Assembly (NCBI GenBank): GCA_963693315.1
Contig: OY856188.1
Location: 186,655,487 to 186,719,486, forward strand
Length of the DNA: 64,000 bases
Source: Diogma glabrata
Lineage: Eukaryota > Arthropoda > Insecta > Diptera > Cylindrotomidae
Direction of reading: 5' to 3'
The translations under genes and the position numbers were made by a program. Below are positions 11,901 through 22,298 of the stretch, in pieces (position 1 is the first letter of the stretch; the number at the start of each line of letters is the position of its first letter). The notes under the pieces were generated by a model. The model had not been told where the DNA came from. It searched no databases and saw only the letters and a program-made list of their open reading frames with translations.

Positions 11901-14900
11901 TGTTCCACAAAATCTGCAACAATTAGTTCTAGCAATGCACGAGATGCATGATACATCTCTACTTATAATGTGGCCATCCTGTGTGCACAGGAGGTCTACG
12001 GAGTGATTGGAGATGCAAATGGTCTGGGAATTAACACGCACTCTGTCCCCAGCGCTAAAAATGGGGATAATTGCATAGCTGCCCACATAAATTTTTACAA
12101 CACCAGCATATAAGCTATAACGCTCTCACAATTCAGATTCTCACTGTATCTGTGTAGAGGTTGGATACCATATGGAGGAACGATTCATCTAGTTAACGTC
12201 TATTGTCAGTTTCGAGAGCCTATCGGAGATCATTTAAATAAACTGGAGATGATACTAAGCCATATAAAAGATATGCGAGATATACGAGAAATCTAAGTCC
12301 CTCTTCCATAGTTTCACAAGGTTGTCCCACGAATGGTAGGGTCTCGATAGAATCACACTGCATCTTACTTTGTGATTGTAGTGGAATATATTTTTTCGTA
12401 CTGCTCAGCTGGTTGGTATGGGTAGACCAACGTTAAGGATATCTCTACAATCTCGACACAGGTCATTACGGGCACAATCCCTGCAGACCTTCTTTTAAAG
12501 GAGAATCCCGAATTATACAACCGTGTTCTGTTGGCGCTGTTCCATTAACTACCACAAAAATGGAGGGACGAATTTGCACCGTTCGCCGAAATTGTTGAGG
12601 TGGTTTTTGGTCAGAGACTGGGTACCGAGTACCTTTGGGACGTAAACCCGTCTATCATGAGATGATTCAACCAACCTGACGTAGGGAGATTTATGGTACC
12701 GCCCAAAGGCAGTAGCAGAATTCTGGACATGGAGCCGGGGATTAGCACCACACCCGTCGTTACAGCAACAACCAAATCTATAGTGGTTGGAGGAGGGCAT
12801 AGGGAAACTAATTGGTTTTGACCCAGGTAAGACCTTGGCAACAAGAACTCATCACTATTTTGAAAGAAGACAGTACAAGCTCTAATCATAAAGTATTACC
12901 CTGAAACATTTTTGATGTATAAATTTTTTTATGCTATTTTAATTTAAAGTTTATATATGTATAGCAAAGAAACGCATATACAGAAAATTTGGGTTCTCTG
13001 TAGAAGTTCCAAAATAAACCACTCGATAAGAGTACTGTCATGTTTTCACACAAAATTTGTTTCCAATAACTAATTTACATAAATTAAGTTATCGTAAACG
13101 GTTGCATAACAAATATGTTAATTGATGAAAAATTACTTACATGTCATTACGAAGCGCCCGATGTTTATCCTTACACAAATCCAGATCACGACAATAGTTA
13201 CATGCTACACAGATCAATTCATTTAAAATATAAGAATCCACTGTTTCTTGGTAAACAGCAAGATCACTAAATTCTCCAACATTTAATAAACGTAACATGT
13301 TCCTTCGTAATGTTAAAACTTCCGCCTCTGTTTCACTATCTACTGATAAAACCTTAATGAAACTTTTCGCAAAAAACAAAGCTGGGTTAGATTGAATAGG
13401 ACCGCTATATTTTTTATTTAACTTTAGTGTGATATCATACGCCATATGCGATATTTCCTTCACCGCTTTTGGTGATGGGATATTATCAGCCAGTAATTCC
13501 ATATATTTTGTTATTATATTTTCAAACTGTTCTTGACATCCTCCTTCTGTTGGTAGCTGTTCCATTAAATACCAATTTATTTCTAATGCTATTTCTTCAT
13601 CATCATCATCATCATCTTCTGGTTGTGCACCTTCTGTTGTTTGAGAAAGTTCAGTTGTCAGTTCCTTAGGAATTTTACCACGTATACCAGAGTAATTCGA
13701 TGGATCTAAATACAAGAAAATAGTCCAACAGTGTTGATATTGTAAATGAACACTATGAAACAGTTCCTTGTTGCGCACACTTTGTGTTATATAATCCGCA
13801 TAAACTAGTCCATCGACAATTGTTTTCTTTTTTGTATTGATTATAATTTTTGTGAAGTCAGCATAAATTATTTCGGCTCCTAGTCTTTGTAATTCTGCAA
13901 TAATTTGTAAGAATAACTTTCTCATAAGTGTATTGATAGCACGTCGTAGGGCTGGATCATATAGCAAAGCTGTATTCGATTTAATCCAACGATAAAAGTG
14001 AACTATTTGATTATCAGAAAATACATTACGATTCACTAAAACTTCACGTAACCAACCACTGACCATTGAACGCATTACACGAAATGCTTGACTACAAGAT
14101 GCAGTTTCATCGTAGCTGGGCAAAATGGTTTGATTTTGCCCAATCATTTCCTCTAACGATGCCTGTGGAATAACATCAAAGGTAACAGCTGAGCTTGCTC
14201 CTTCTATTTCTTGAATTTTACTAGCTTGAAGCAATGCACTAATTGCTAAACTATCAACCGCTAATTCAACGCAAACAGTCGAATAATAGCCAGGTTTTGT
14301 TTGTACAACGCTTACGTTATCCTCAAACTCTGCTAACAATCGATTATCATCAGCTTCACGTCCGCCCAGATCCGGAAGGTTTGTCGATGACCACCATAAT
14401 ACAAAATTATGTCGTTGCAGGAGACGAGCAAATAACAAATCAGCTCCAAATATAACGGTATCGGTTGGCATATTACCAATTGGTATATGGAAATAGCGAC
14501 AATGATCTAATGTCGTGTTAAAAACTGTATTTAAGTTTAAGAAATGTCGGACTATGGCTCTTGCTCCAGCTCTCTGCCAATCTAGCCCGGATAACAAAGA
14601 AGCTTTGTCTTCTATATGCATCTGAACTTCCGGAAAGTCTAACAAACCTGGAATATTGGAGTTTAAAATAGACAATTTCATTTCAGATTGAATGCAAAGT
14701 ACAGTTGGTCCTCTCTTTTCATCTTTATAAGATTGTAATGCTTTTTGAATTACACCATAGACTTGTTTGATATCAAGTATGAAATGTGTTTCAAATGAGA
14801 TTTTTTCGGGTGGCAGTTCAATATTGTCGTCTGCAACTTCTTGATTTTGTATCAATGCTAAACGTTCGGTTCCGTACAATGATTTCATTTTTGGAAGCTG

Positions 14901-17900
14901 ATCTGTAGGAACTGTATCGTGAACAATGATTAATGCTTTGTTAATGGGTCCCAAAAATAATCCCCATATTTCTCGTTTAGCTGTTGGCACGCCATGTTGA
15001 TAGAGGAAAATTTTTTTCAAACATCCCGGTTTACTTAGATAACCAGTTTTGGATAAATTTTGAAGCTCTAACTGTTGGATTGTAAACGATTTCAGTTGGT
15101 TTGTAGGTAAGAATGTTAATTTTTTCGCTTCGTTTCGTTGAACAGAACAAACACATCCTAGATCCATTAATGCACGAAACTCTAAGGACATCTGGGTTTC
15201 GTAGATTCCTTCAATATCCGGTGTTGCAAGATCTACTAACATTCCTAGACGATTTTCTTTAAAAATCTCTTCCTCTACAATATACTGGTATAGATGATAT
15301 ATAGGACGGGATCGTGGTAATATTCGATGAACTTTTTTCCACATTGCTTTTGTATTGTCACTATCCGTTGGAGCTGGTGATCTTTGATTCACATAGAAAA
15401 TTCTTGGAACGATAAGTTTGATTTTGTGTAGTTCACTATTTATCAATGCCCAGAGATTAAAGTTTCCATAGGCATCAGTTGGGATAATTTGTATAATTTG
15501 CCACGAATATTCTAGTAAAGATTTTTGAGATCTTCTTAAAAAACCGCCTAAGGTCGTTACAGGACCTCTTTCAAGTGGAGGTTCAACATCATTTCTAGAT
15601 CTTTTATTCGAATTTTGTGTAAACTCATTGCTTCGTTTCTTAAACTCACGTTGCCATCTCCATTTCTTTTTATGAAAATCGATCCATTTGTTAAGTTGTT
15701 CTGTCGTGTCACCGATTGGTGGTGGAGAGCCTAACGCTTCCTTCCATGTTCTCGTAAAGGTTTCTGGTTGAGTTTCAGATGTCATCCTCTTTCGTTTAGT
15801 CACCATTGGAAGTTTACTTGAAGTCGAAGGTTCATCTCTAATATCTTCAATGTCCATTAATTCACTCTCATTTGACTCATTCACAGGTTTTGGTTTCGAC
15901 ATAAATATTTCATTTATTCGCCGTTGCTTTAACACATCATTTTTTTCTAAAACTTTTTTATGCAACCAATCAGGATGTTGTACTCTTGGAACTGGGTTAC
16001 TTAGTCCTTGTAACGCAGCAGGAATTGTAATAATCTTTTGTATGGTTCCACCTAGCCGTTCTATATAGTAATTCCAATCTAAGACATCACGAATATCTGC
16101 GTCCCCACACGTGTTATCCTTCAACCACCGTCTGAGATAATGACGGCGAACGCTTGGCTCTGATTGAAATATTGCTAATGGAATAGCTCTTTCTGTAACC
16201 GGCGCACCTTCAGGTTTACGTGATATAATGTATTTACATGCCAGACCTGCATCTTTCACCATCTGATCTCCTAAAAATTCAGCCAATCGTTTAGCTGTTG
16301 AAATTGATGTTGATTTTTGTGCACCATAATCCGCAAGTTTTCTGGACATAGAGCGATTTTCGGAAATTAATTCAAATAATTCAGTATCAGGCATATTCAA
16401 TCCTTTGCTGTACAATACATCCAGCCAGTAATCAGCGATCTTTGCAACACTCGCATAACATTCTTCTAATGTAGATCCTTGTAAAAATGCTTCAAACACA
16501 GAAGATTGAAAAATTTTAATTAACTGTAACTCTCCTCTTCGTTTCACTTCAAAACCTTTCAGTTCAGCAAGCGATCCATCAAAATTAAAAACAGCGTAAC
16601 GTTTTTTCAACCTTTTTCCTTCTTCTTTAGCTGCCGGTAAAACCATTGCTAGATACGGACCATCAACTTCGAAAAAAATGGAATTTTCATCTCGTTGTTC
16701 ATAAACTGGTGGTTCACCATCCTTTGGTGGTGTGATCAATTCTTGGTACTGATCGTTTGTGAAATGATCTTTGACCATAGTATTCAACACTGCATTCGGA
16801 TATGAAATATTGATCTTCTTCTTTTTTTCGTGAGTGGTCAGAATCGTAAATTCTTGTGGGAACGTTGCTGGTAAAATACACCAAATACCATCAGTATCAA
16901 GTTCAAGAGGACGTCCCACTTTTTCAATAATTTCCCTCGCTTTTGTAATTATATTTGATCCAGTTAGACAAACAATTCCAGCCATGGACATACTATGCCA
17001 TCTTGCACCACGTCTCATGACATAACCGTAAAAAGAATTTAAAATACATTTATGAGCTAATTGAAGTGAATCATACAACACTTCACGACCCTTCGCTGCT
17101 TTAATCTCTCCAATATCACCACTGGCTATTGCAGTATTCACAGCACCTTTGGCAACCTTCGTAAGCGCTTTATACTCGTAACGACGATCACGAAATGCAC
17201 GTACGGTGTCAACATAAAAACTGTTTTCTTTTTGACAAACTGTGGATGTTCTTGTTTCTAATTTAGTTATCTTAACTTTTTTGTAAGCTTTGCGACTGTA
17301 ATCCGTCAAACGTTTCTTTTCATAAGCGGCTTGATCTTCTTTAGATAACTCATGAAAAGCTCTTGGTGGACCACCAGGTAATATCGAAGGAAATTTCTCA
17401 ATTTCAAGTTGCTGTTGAATTCTTTGAAACTCATTCCGTGTCGGTGGTAACATTTCACCACGCCACATCCATTTCATATCGCGTTTACATACAGCATCAG
17501 GTCGATTAAAATCACAGCTTGCACAATCTGTTTCCGTCACCATGGCTGATGGTTGCAATCGGTTAGTTAAAATAATATTCGGATACATAGCTCCTACATC
17601 CAAATGGTATATAACAGGATTTTCTAAGCGATTCGGAGTATCGTACAGGTTTTGCAGAGCTCTGTGTATCTCCTGACTAATTTCATCGATATTTAAGACT
17701 TTTGAAATTGGAACACCTTCTTCTATTTGAATAGCGTGTGCGAGGACTCTGTCAACATTATTTTGAAGTTTTTGTATCATTCCTTGATCTAAACGAAAAC
17801 GATAGGAGATATCAGCACGAAACACTCCTGATTCTAATGCTTCTACATGTCCCCCAACATATGTTTCTGAATCCAATACATGTCCATCTTCTGTTAATTT

Positions 17901-19549
17901 ATTTAACTCCGTTTGTTGTTTATTTGGAAAAATAATATTCGCATGAAAAGCTTCAACCATTAACAAAGTTTCGCACAATGTTCCTGATCCTTTTCTTAAA
18001 ATTTCATCAGGTTCCATAGAAATAATTGTAGTCAAAGCGAAAATAAATGGATGAACATACTTCATGTACAAATAGTAAGTTGCAACAGCATCAGAAACTG
18101 AATAGTTTGATAAAACTTGTGGTTGTTCGATCGCCATCTTACACATATCCTCTGGATCCAATTCAACCGGGTCATATCGTAGCTTTGCTTTAGCCACAGC
18201 TTTTAATCCTTGCGATCCCACTGGTAAATATGAATCACGTTTAACCCAACATAAACAATCCATGTGCATCGCTGGCCGGCACAAATACGTTCCATCTCTT
18301 GCAAATTTTGAAAATCCAATTTCTTGTTTCATATCCAAATCATAAACAGCAGCTCGAGTTTCAACAAATGGCCAGTCAAAAAAATCACCATTATATGTGA
18401 CAAAAATATGTGGTCGCACCTCCATTACATGATCGAAAAATTTCTGTATTAATCCTAATTCATTCGGTTCATTGAACACAACAAAATTTCCTTCAAATTC
18501 TGGTTTCGGTGTATATTCAAAATCATCAACATCATTTGATATTATTTCTCGATTTGTAATTAAATATCCCTGTCCATCGATCATATATGAGATCATCATT
18601 ATTTGATCGGTTTGAGCATCTGGAAATTTTAACGGCAATTTTGTTGTTTCAATATCAAATGCTAATACTATTGGCTCTGGTCGATCTAAAATATCAGGAC
18701 GTGGTGTTATAACTGGTCGTTCTAATCTGGTACGACAACGCACATTGTACCATAAGCCACATGTTATTTTTAAATCAATCGATACCCGAACATGAAAAGG
18801 AACATCATGTTCTCGAATATCTAAAATTGTTTCTAAAAAATCTGAAGTTTTTTGGGCTTGATGTTTGATATCTGATGAAGCAACCAAGGATGAAGTTAAC
18901 ATTTTCATATAACTTGTATTTGCTTTATTCCGTTCTTTATTTTTTCTAACAGCATATTGAATTTCTCGTCGTACTTTAATCATTGCATTCGTATTTGGAA
19001 ACATTAATTGAAGATATTCTTGTTTTAAACCAGATAAATGATTAGGTAAATCTAAATCTTCTTTATCGACTACTTCTATTTTGGTTAACTGTCCAGAATA
19101 TTTTTTACTTAAAAATCTTGCAAGTTCTATTGATTGTCCTTTGGTTGGAAGGATTAGGAAATATGGTTGAAACACAACACTAACTTTATAACGAGATCCA
19201 TCCATTTGTATAAAAAATAAATCTAAAGCAGCAACCAGTCGACGATCTTCATCGAGTAGTTCAGTCTAAAAATCATTTTAATTATTAAGTATAATAGAAA
19301 ACTATGATATTAAAAAAATACTTACCGAATGCATGTTAATCAAATATCCAGTCCGTTCAATACCATCCTTAACCCTTTCAAATCCATATTTTAAGTCAAT
19401 CTTATCGTTTTCTCTTGATTGCCGATATCCAATTTCAGTTTCTTTGTCTTCCCTAAAATTAGACTTAAATGTAATAACAAAACCAATATCTTATTTATTA
19501 CGAACCCATCAAACGAATCAGGAACAAATTTTCCAGTATTAATACTCAT
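5649..19549 (-). CDS. POLE: DNA polymerase epsilon catalytic subunit (multi-exon)
   Basis: This is the family-B leading-strand replicase. Exons read on the minus strand: exon 1 from the ATG at 19549, exon 2 19452-19326, exon 3 19265-13141, exon 4 5952-5649; about 2,196-2,199 residues, near the size of insect orthologues. In exon 3 the exonuclease motif FDIETTKLP is at about 18660 and NGDFFDWPF follows. The polymerase motifs are [10 protein letters not shown] (about 17600) and ELDTDGIW (DTD at 16890-16898). The CASC...C cysteines at about 17480-17540 match the iron-sulphur site of Pol epsilon. An acidic run lies near 13600. The C-terminal zinc module starts at [14 protein letters not shown] in exon 3 and finishes in exon 4. 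It acts in the nucleus with the small epsilon subunits. No disabling mutation is seen in the exons. Confidence 0.95.
6414..8730 (-). mobile_element. Degenerate non-LTR retrotransposon (jockey/CR1-like), copy 1
   Basis: Minus-strand remnants of an ORF2 run from a finger motif (NYRPIALAA, about 8590) through [13 protein letters not shown] and YADDS (8100-8220) in the palm. They continue into [15 protein letters not shown] and the thumb (7620-7900). The C-terminal stretch with 'NPQTFKKK' lies at 6414-6716. Several frameshifts separate the pieces. A foldback arm (7330-7620) sits between thumb and C-terminus. The reverse transcriptase aspartates are present but the frame is broken, so the copy is dead. 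Confidence 0.75.
7330..7620. repeat. Foldback arm of TCGAAAAATCAT-type units
   Basis: Dense degenerate repeats of ATCGAAAAATCAT and variants start at TATAGCATCGAAAAATCA (about 7342). The same units make up the large foldback elements at 47.5-57.5 kb. Only one arm is present here, within a decayed LINE. Confidence 0.6.
8769..10290 (-). mobile_element. Degenerate non-LTR retrotransposon, copy 2, interrupted by a MITE
   Basis: The minus-strand upstream part (10290-9942) encodes [18 protein letters not shown], then VQPVPKKG and [14 protein letters not shown], the fingers of a LINE reverse transcriptase. The frame stops at a MITE (9241-9941) and resumes on its other side. There 'LISDSQ-GFR..RSTTDLL' is rebuilt across the junction. 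[11 protein letters not shown] follows at about 9000 and FGDDSTLH, a mutated YADD-like box, at about 8910. Internal stops make it inactive. It is related to, but distinct from, copy 1. Confidence 0.75.
9241..9941. mobile_element. 701-bp MITE with 28-bp terminal inverted repeats
   Basis: The ends read CGTCGCTTTAATAATGAAA at 9241 and its reverse complement finishing at 9941. They are followed inward by AACGTAT on both sides (one mismatch in 28). The 4-bp sequence ATAT flanks both sides (9237-9240, 9942-9945). Removing the element and one ATAT restores the surrounding LINE reading frame, which independently confirms the borders. There is no transposase, so it is non-autonomous. The superfamily is not assigned. 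Confidence 0.85.
10381..12790 (+). mobile_element. Degenerate LINE with ORF1 zinc knuckle and endonuclease fragment
   Basis: Plus-strand remnants in order: an ORF1-like lysine-rich start at about 10500 ([15 protein letters not shown]) and an ORF1 CCHC knuckle [14 protein letters not shown] at about 11720. At 12140-12230 lies an endonuclease piece, [17 protein letters not shown]. The 3' end is at 12660-12780, where DGxWYRP-type sequence decays into a CAACAA-rich tail. Most of the reverse transcriptase is deleted and stops are frequent. The same 3' end recurs at 31.7, 35.4 and 38.6 kb, so this is one repeated family. Confidence 0.6.
13141..19265 (-). CDS. POLE: POLE exon 3 (exonuclease and polymerase core)
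   Basis: This 6,125-bp exon encodes nearly all of the enzyme. It begins [10 protein letters not shown] upstream of the first in-frame Met at 19205, matching the conserved ILDEDKRL segment of animal POLE. A start at 19205 would therefore be wrong. It ends in ..RALRND plus two bases, at a perfect GTAAGT donor. The apparent stop (TAA, 13137-13139) is intronic. The second, inactive exonuclease-polymerase-like half typical of POLE occupies roughly 15600-13600. Confidence 0.94.
19326..19549 (-). CDS. POLE: POLE exons 1 and 2 (N-terminus)
   Basis: Exon 2 (19452-19326) encodes the conserved [10 protein letters not shown]...[10 protein letters not shown], directly before the TELLDED of exon 3. A 60-bp intron (19325-19266, GTAAGT..TTTTTAG) separates them. 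Exon 1 starts at ATG 19549 with [12 protein letters not shown]. Its acceptor partner is TTTTAG before 19452. The strongest donor (GTAATA, 19501) is out of phase. GTTTGA (19514) or GTTCGT (19505) keep the frame, so the exact exon 1 end is unresolved. Confidence 0.8.
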
Positions 19550-19828
19550 TTTATTTAAAAAATATCTTTAAAATTCTTCATAAAAATAAATGACATTTTA
19601 TTATTAATTTAAACCGCGGGAAAATAAACCATAATTTTGTAATTATGGTTAAAATATGTTTTTATTTTTATGCAGTTGTCACAACTTATTTGTCCACGTC
19701 TGAATTGTTGACATATGTCAAAATTGAATTGAGAAAAAGTGAAAAAAAAAACAAAAAAAGTTTGTGTGAAATTAATTAAAACTATTCCTTTTAAATTGAG
19801 TATTTGTAAATAAAATTTTATTTATAAA
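19550..19828. promoter_or_regulatory. Bidirectional POLE/Sec13 promoter
   Basis: 279 bp separate the divergent start codons. It holds GCGGGAAA (19616-19623; TTTCCCGC on the POLE strand), a match to the E2F consensus, 67 bp from the POLE ATG. It also holds a perfect 14-bp palindrome TTGACATATGTCAA (19708-19721) with a CATATG E-box, and an 8-bp inverted repeat CCATAATT/AATTATGG near 19629. No TATA box is evident. E2F control of replication genes is established. Use of this particular site is inferred. Confidence 0.7.
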
Positions 19829-20770
19829 ATGGTTTCTGTACTAAATACGGTTGATACAGGCCATGAGGATATGATCCATGGGGCTGAATTAGATTACTAT
19901 GGCTTAAGATTAGCAACTTGTTCGTCTGATAATTCAGTAAAAATATTTGATGTAAAAAATGGAGGACAAACGTTAGCAGCTGATTTACGTGGTCATGGTG
20001 GACCAGTGTGGCAAGTAGCGTGGGCTCATCCAAAATTCGGTAATATATTAGCATCTTGTTCATATGATCGTAAAGTTATTATATGGCGTGAAACCGGTGA
20101 ATGGATAAAATGGCATGAATATGGGAACCATGATTCATCTGTTAATGCTGTTGCATGGGCTCCTCCAGAGTATGGTTTGATACTCGCTTGTGGCAGTTCA
20201 GACGGATCAATATCAATTTTAACATGTAATATTGAGTTTGGAACGTGGGAATATAAAAAAATTTCAAATGCTCATACAATTGGCTGTAATGCAGTTAGCT
20301 GGTGCCCCTCGATAACACCAGAACCAGCATTTGATCAAAAAAATCGTGGCACTTTGGCTCTCAAACGACTGGCAAGTGGTGGGTGTGATAATTCTGTAAA
20401 GATATGGAAAGAGGATGGTGATCGCTGGATCGAAGAATCTCGTCATGAAGTGCATTCTGATTGGGTTCGTGATGTAGCTTGGGCTCCCAGTATTGGACTG
20501 CCACGATCACAAATTGCATCTTGTTCCCAAGACCGTCGTGTAATCATTTGGAGTAGTGATGATTTTTCAAATTGGTCATCGTCAATATTGCATACATTCG
20601 ATGACGTTGTATGGAGTGTTAGCTGGTCTATGACTGGAAATGTATTAGCTGTTGCTGGTGGAGACAATAAAATTAGTTTATGGAAAGAAAATAATGAAGG
20701 CCAATGGAACTGTATCAGTGAAGATACAAATATACATGCAGATGGCAGTAGCGATAAAAGAACGTTATAA
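19829..20770 (+). CDS. Sec13: SEC13-like WD-repeat protein
   Basis: This is the structural beta-propeller of the COPII outer coat (with Sec31) and of the nuclear pore Y-complex; in animals it is also in the GATOR2 complex. The single 313-residue frame matches the family length (about 320). The N-terminus VLNTVDTGHEDMIHGAELDYYG, LATCSSDNSVKIFDV, GHGGPVWQVAWAHP, ILASCSYDRKVIIWRE, HDSSVNAVAWAPPEYG, ACGSSDGSISI, CNAVSWCP, DNSVKIWKEDG, HSDWVRDVAWAPS and DDVVWSVSWS are the expected six open-propeller blades. No signal peptide or membrane segment is seen. The gene is intronless here and transcribed divergently from POLE. The AATAAA at 20839 fits its 3' end. Confidence 0.96.
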   Translation: MVSVLNTVDTGHEDMIHGAELDYYGLRLATCSSDNSVKIFDVKNGGQTLAADLRGHGGPVWQVAWAHPKFGNILASCSYDRKVIIWRETGEWIKWHEYGNHDSSVNAVAWAPPEYGLILACGSSDGSISILTCNIEFGTWEYKKISNAHTIGCNAVSWCPSITPEPAFDQKNRGTLALKRLASGGCDNSVKIWKEDGDRWIEESRHEVHSDWVRDVAWAPSIGLPRSQIASCSQDRRVIIWSSDDFSNWSSSILHTFDDVVWSVSWSMTGNVLAVAGGDNKISLWKENNEGQWNCISEDTNIHADGSSDKRTL

Positions 20771-20838
20771 TATTTTTTAATTTTAGTTTTTAGCCATTTG
20801 GTTAATTAATATTTTGTATGTACCATTGAAATCTGTAA

Positions 20839-20844
20839 AATAAA
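20839..20844 (+). terminator. Poly(A) signal of Sec13
   Basis: AATAAA lies 69 bp downstream of the Sec13 stop codon. Confidence 0.6.
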
Positions 20845-20859
20845 TACGAACATTTTTGA

Positions 20860-21940
20860 TTAACTTTATGTTTGTTTTGCCGTTCCAGCAGCTGACGTAA
20901 AACTGACTAATTGGAATTAATTCGTATTTATAAATGTTTTAGGACAGGAATAACTTTGGCTGTGCTGATGAGCATCAATTTGAAAAATCGATTTAAACTT
21001 TTCGCTATACGATCTACGTGTTTGATTCGATATCTGGATTGCAGGCAAAGATGTACTTCTTTTCCTGACCATATTAAGATGCGGGTTCTCTGTGTTTTTT
21101 TACCGTATTCCAAGTCCCCATTGTATCTTCCTATATGGTTTATGGTGGGGAATTCTTTAATTTTCATCCACAGTCACTAAAGAAGTTTAACTTATCAGGA
21201 AGCAGTTAACGGACTATCTTAACTTTACTTAGTGTTCTACCTGAATGATTCCGTAATGGACGTATTGTTGACCTTTTGACTTTCCTTTAACTTTGAACCA
21301 AACGAATTGCTTTTTATTATTTTTATCTATTATTTCTTTTACTGGGACTGCAAGATCCTTATTCCCTCGATTTTCCTCTTCTCTCCATTTCTTTATTTTT
21401 TATTCTCACTTCCCAGCAGTATTTATTATAGTATGGAACTGTTTCTCTTATTTATATTATCTTCACTTCCTCCAGCAGGTGGCCTTCATGTTTATTCTTT
21501 TATATGCAACATGCTGCGCTTATTCATATGAGGTGATATTTGCTTCCTTCGTGCTCTGTGCAATATTGTGATTTATGGGCCAATGTCATTATTGTAGAAT
21601 GCTCCTCAATATTATATTGTATACCTATCCCATCATGTAGTCTGAGCTTAGGATGTGTCCTTAGTTCTTTACCTACTAAGCATAACTTTATGTGATTCTT
21701 AATGAAGAAGCATCCTATTGCTTATTCGCCCTGTTTGATAGCAGGATCTAAATTAACACTATATTCAGGGGACCGGACGTCCCGCTTTGTTCCGCCTTCC
21801 GCAACGTTTTAAAGAAGTCCCGATTGTTGTATGAAATAAACGCTGAGGAACGACGGCGAACGGGAAGAAATATACGGTTTTAGCAAGCATCACAATACAA
21901 ATGGAGAACCAGTGGTTATAAACAGTTCGTCACTTTGACA
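20860..21940. other. No recognisable gene
   Basis: Several short open frames on both strands have no domain pattern, and the hydrophobic ones at 21293-21571 are T-rich artefacts. No terminal repeats were found. Confidence 0.4.
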
Positions 21941-21944
21941 GAAC

Positions 21945-22065
21945 CATGTTCCATGTAATAATGCACTAAAATTTGTGGAATGCTCACTGCCCTTACCAGG
22001 AACTGATGCTGCATCTGGACACGTTTTTTCTACGGTAAACAAAGAGTGGAAAGTCGTTTTATGCC
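21945..22065 (+). pseudogene. Possible hAT dimerisation-domain fragment
   Basis: The plus strand encodes a 'LPLPGTDAASGHVFSTVNKEWK' pattern. It resembles the 'LPxTNAxVERVFS' box of hAT C-terminal dimerisation domains. The fragment is about 40 codons with no flanking frame, so the call is tentative. Confidence 0.35.
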
Positions 22066-22070
22066 CTTGT

Positions 22071-22298
22071 AAAAAAGAATGATAGAAACCGATAAACCGT
22101 TTTCTATCGTTTCCTATGCGGTTTTTGAATGAGAATTAATGGGTTGGAATCGTTTTTTCCCATAGAAACCGATGCGGACTCTTACGTTTTGCCTTTTGTG
22201 GCGGATGCAATTTCTATCGTTTGTGGGTGTTTCTTATCGTCATTTTCTGATAGAAATGAAAATCTAGTGAAAAAATAGAACCGTTTTCTATCGTTTCC
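22071..22298. repeat. TATCG-rich minisatellite, left remnant
   Basis: Units such as CCGTTTTCTATCGTTTCC and TATGCGGTTTTTGAATG recur. The last unit is cut by the TIR element at 22299 and continues at 23871 and again at 42332. It is therefore the left end of the array otherwise found at 42332-44130. Confidence 0.6.

Larger units (their letters stand above)
5953..13140 (-). other. Last intron of POLE, 7.2 kb, transposon-filled
   Basis: Donor GTAAGT at 13140-13135 and acceptor TTTTTTTCAG ending at 5953 bound the intron. It contains two minus-strand LINE copies, a nested 701-bp MITE, a foldback arm and a plus-strand LINE, described separately. The other mapped POLE introns are only about 50-60 bp, so transposon insertion explains the size. 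Stretches 5953-6410, 6720-7290 and 10300-10380 show nothing recognisable. Confidence 0.85.

Noticed and set aside
13469..17935. Plus-strand open frames inside POLE
   Set aside because: They are antisense shadows of the POLE coding exon.
21293..21571. Small membrane protein
   Set aside because: Two overlapping hydrophobic frames arise from T-rich DNA; no conserved features or start context.
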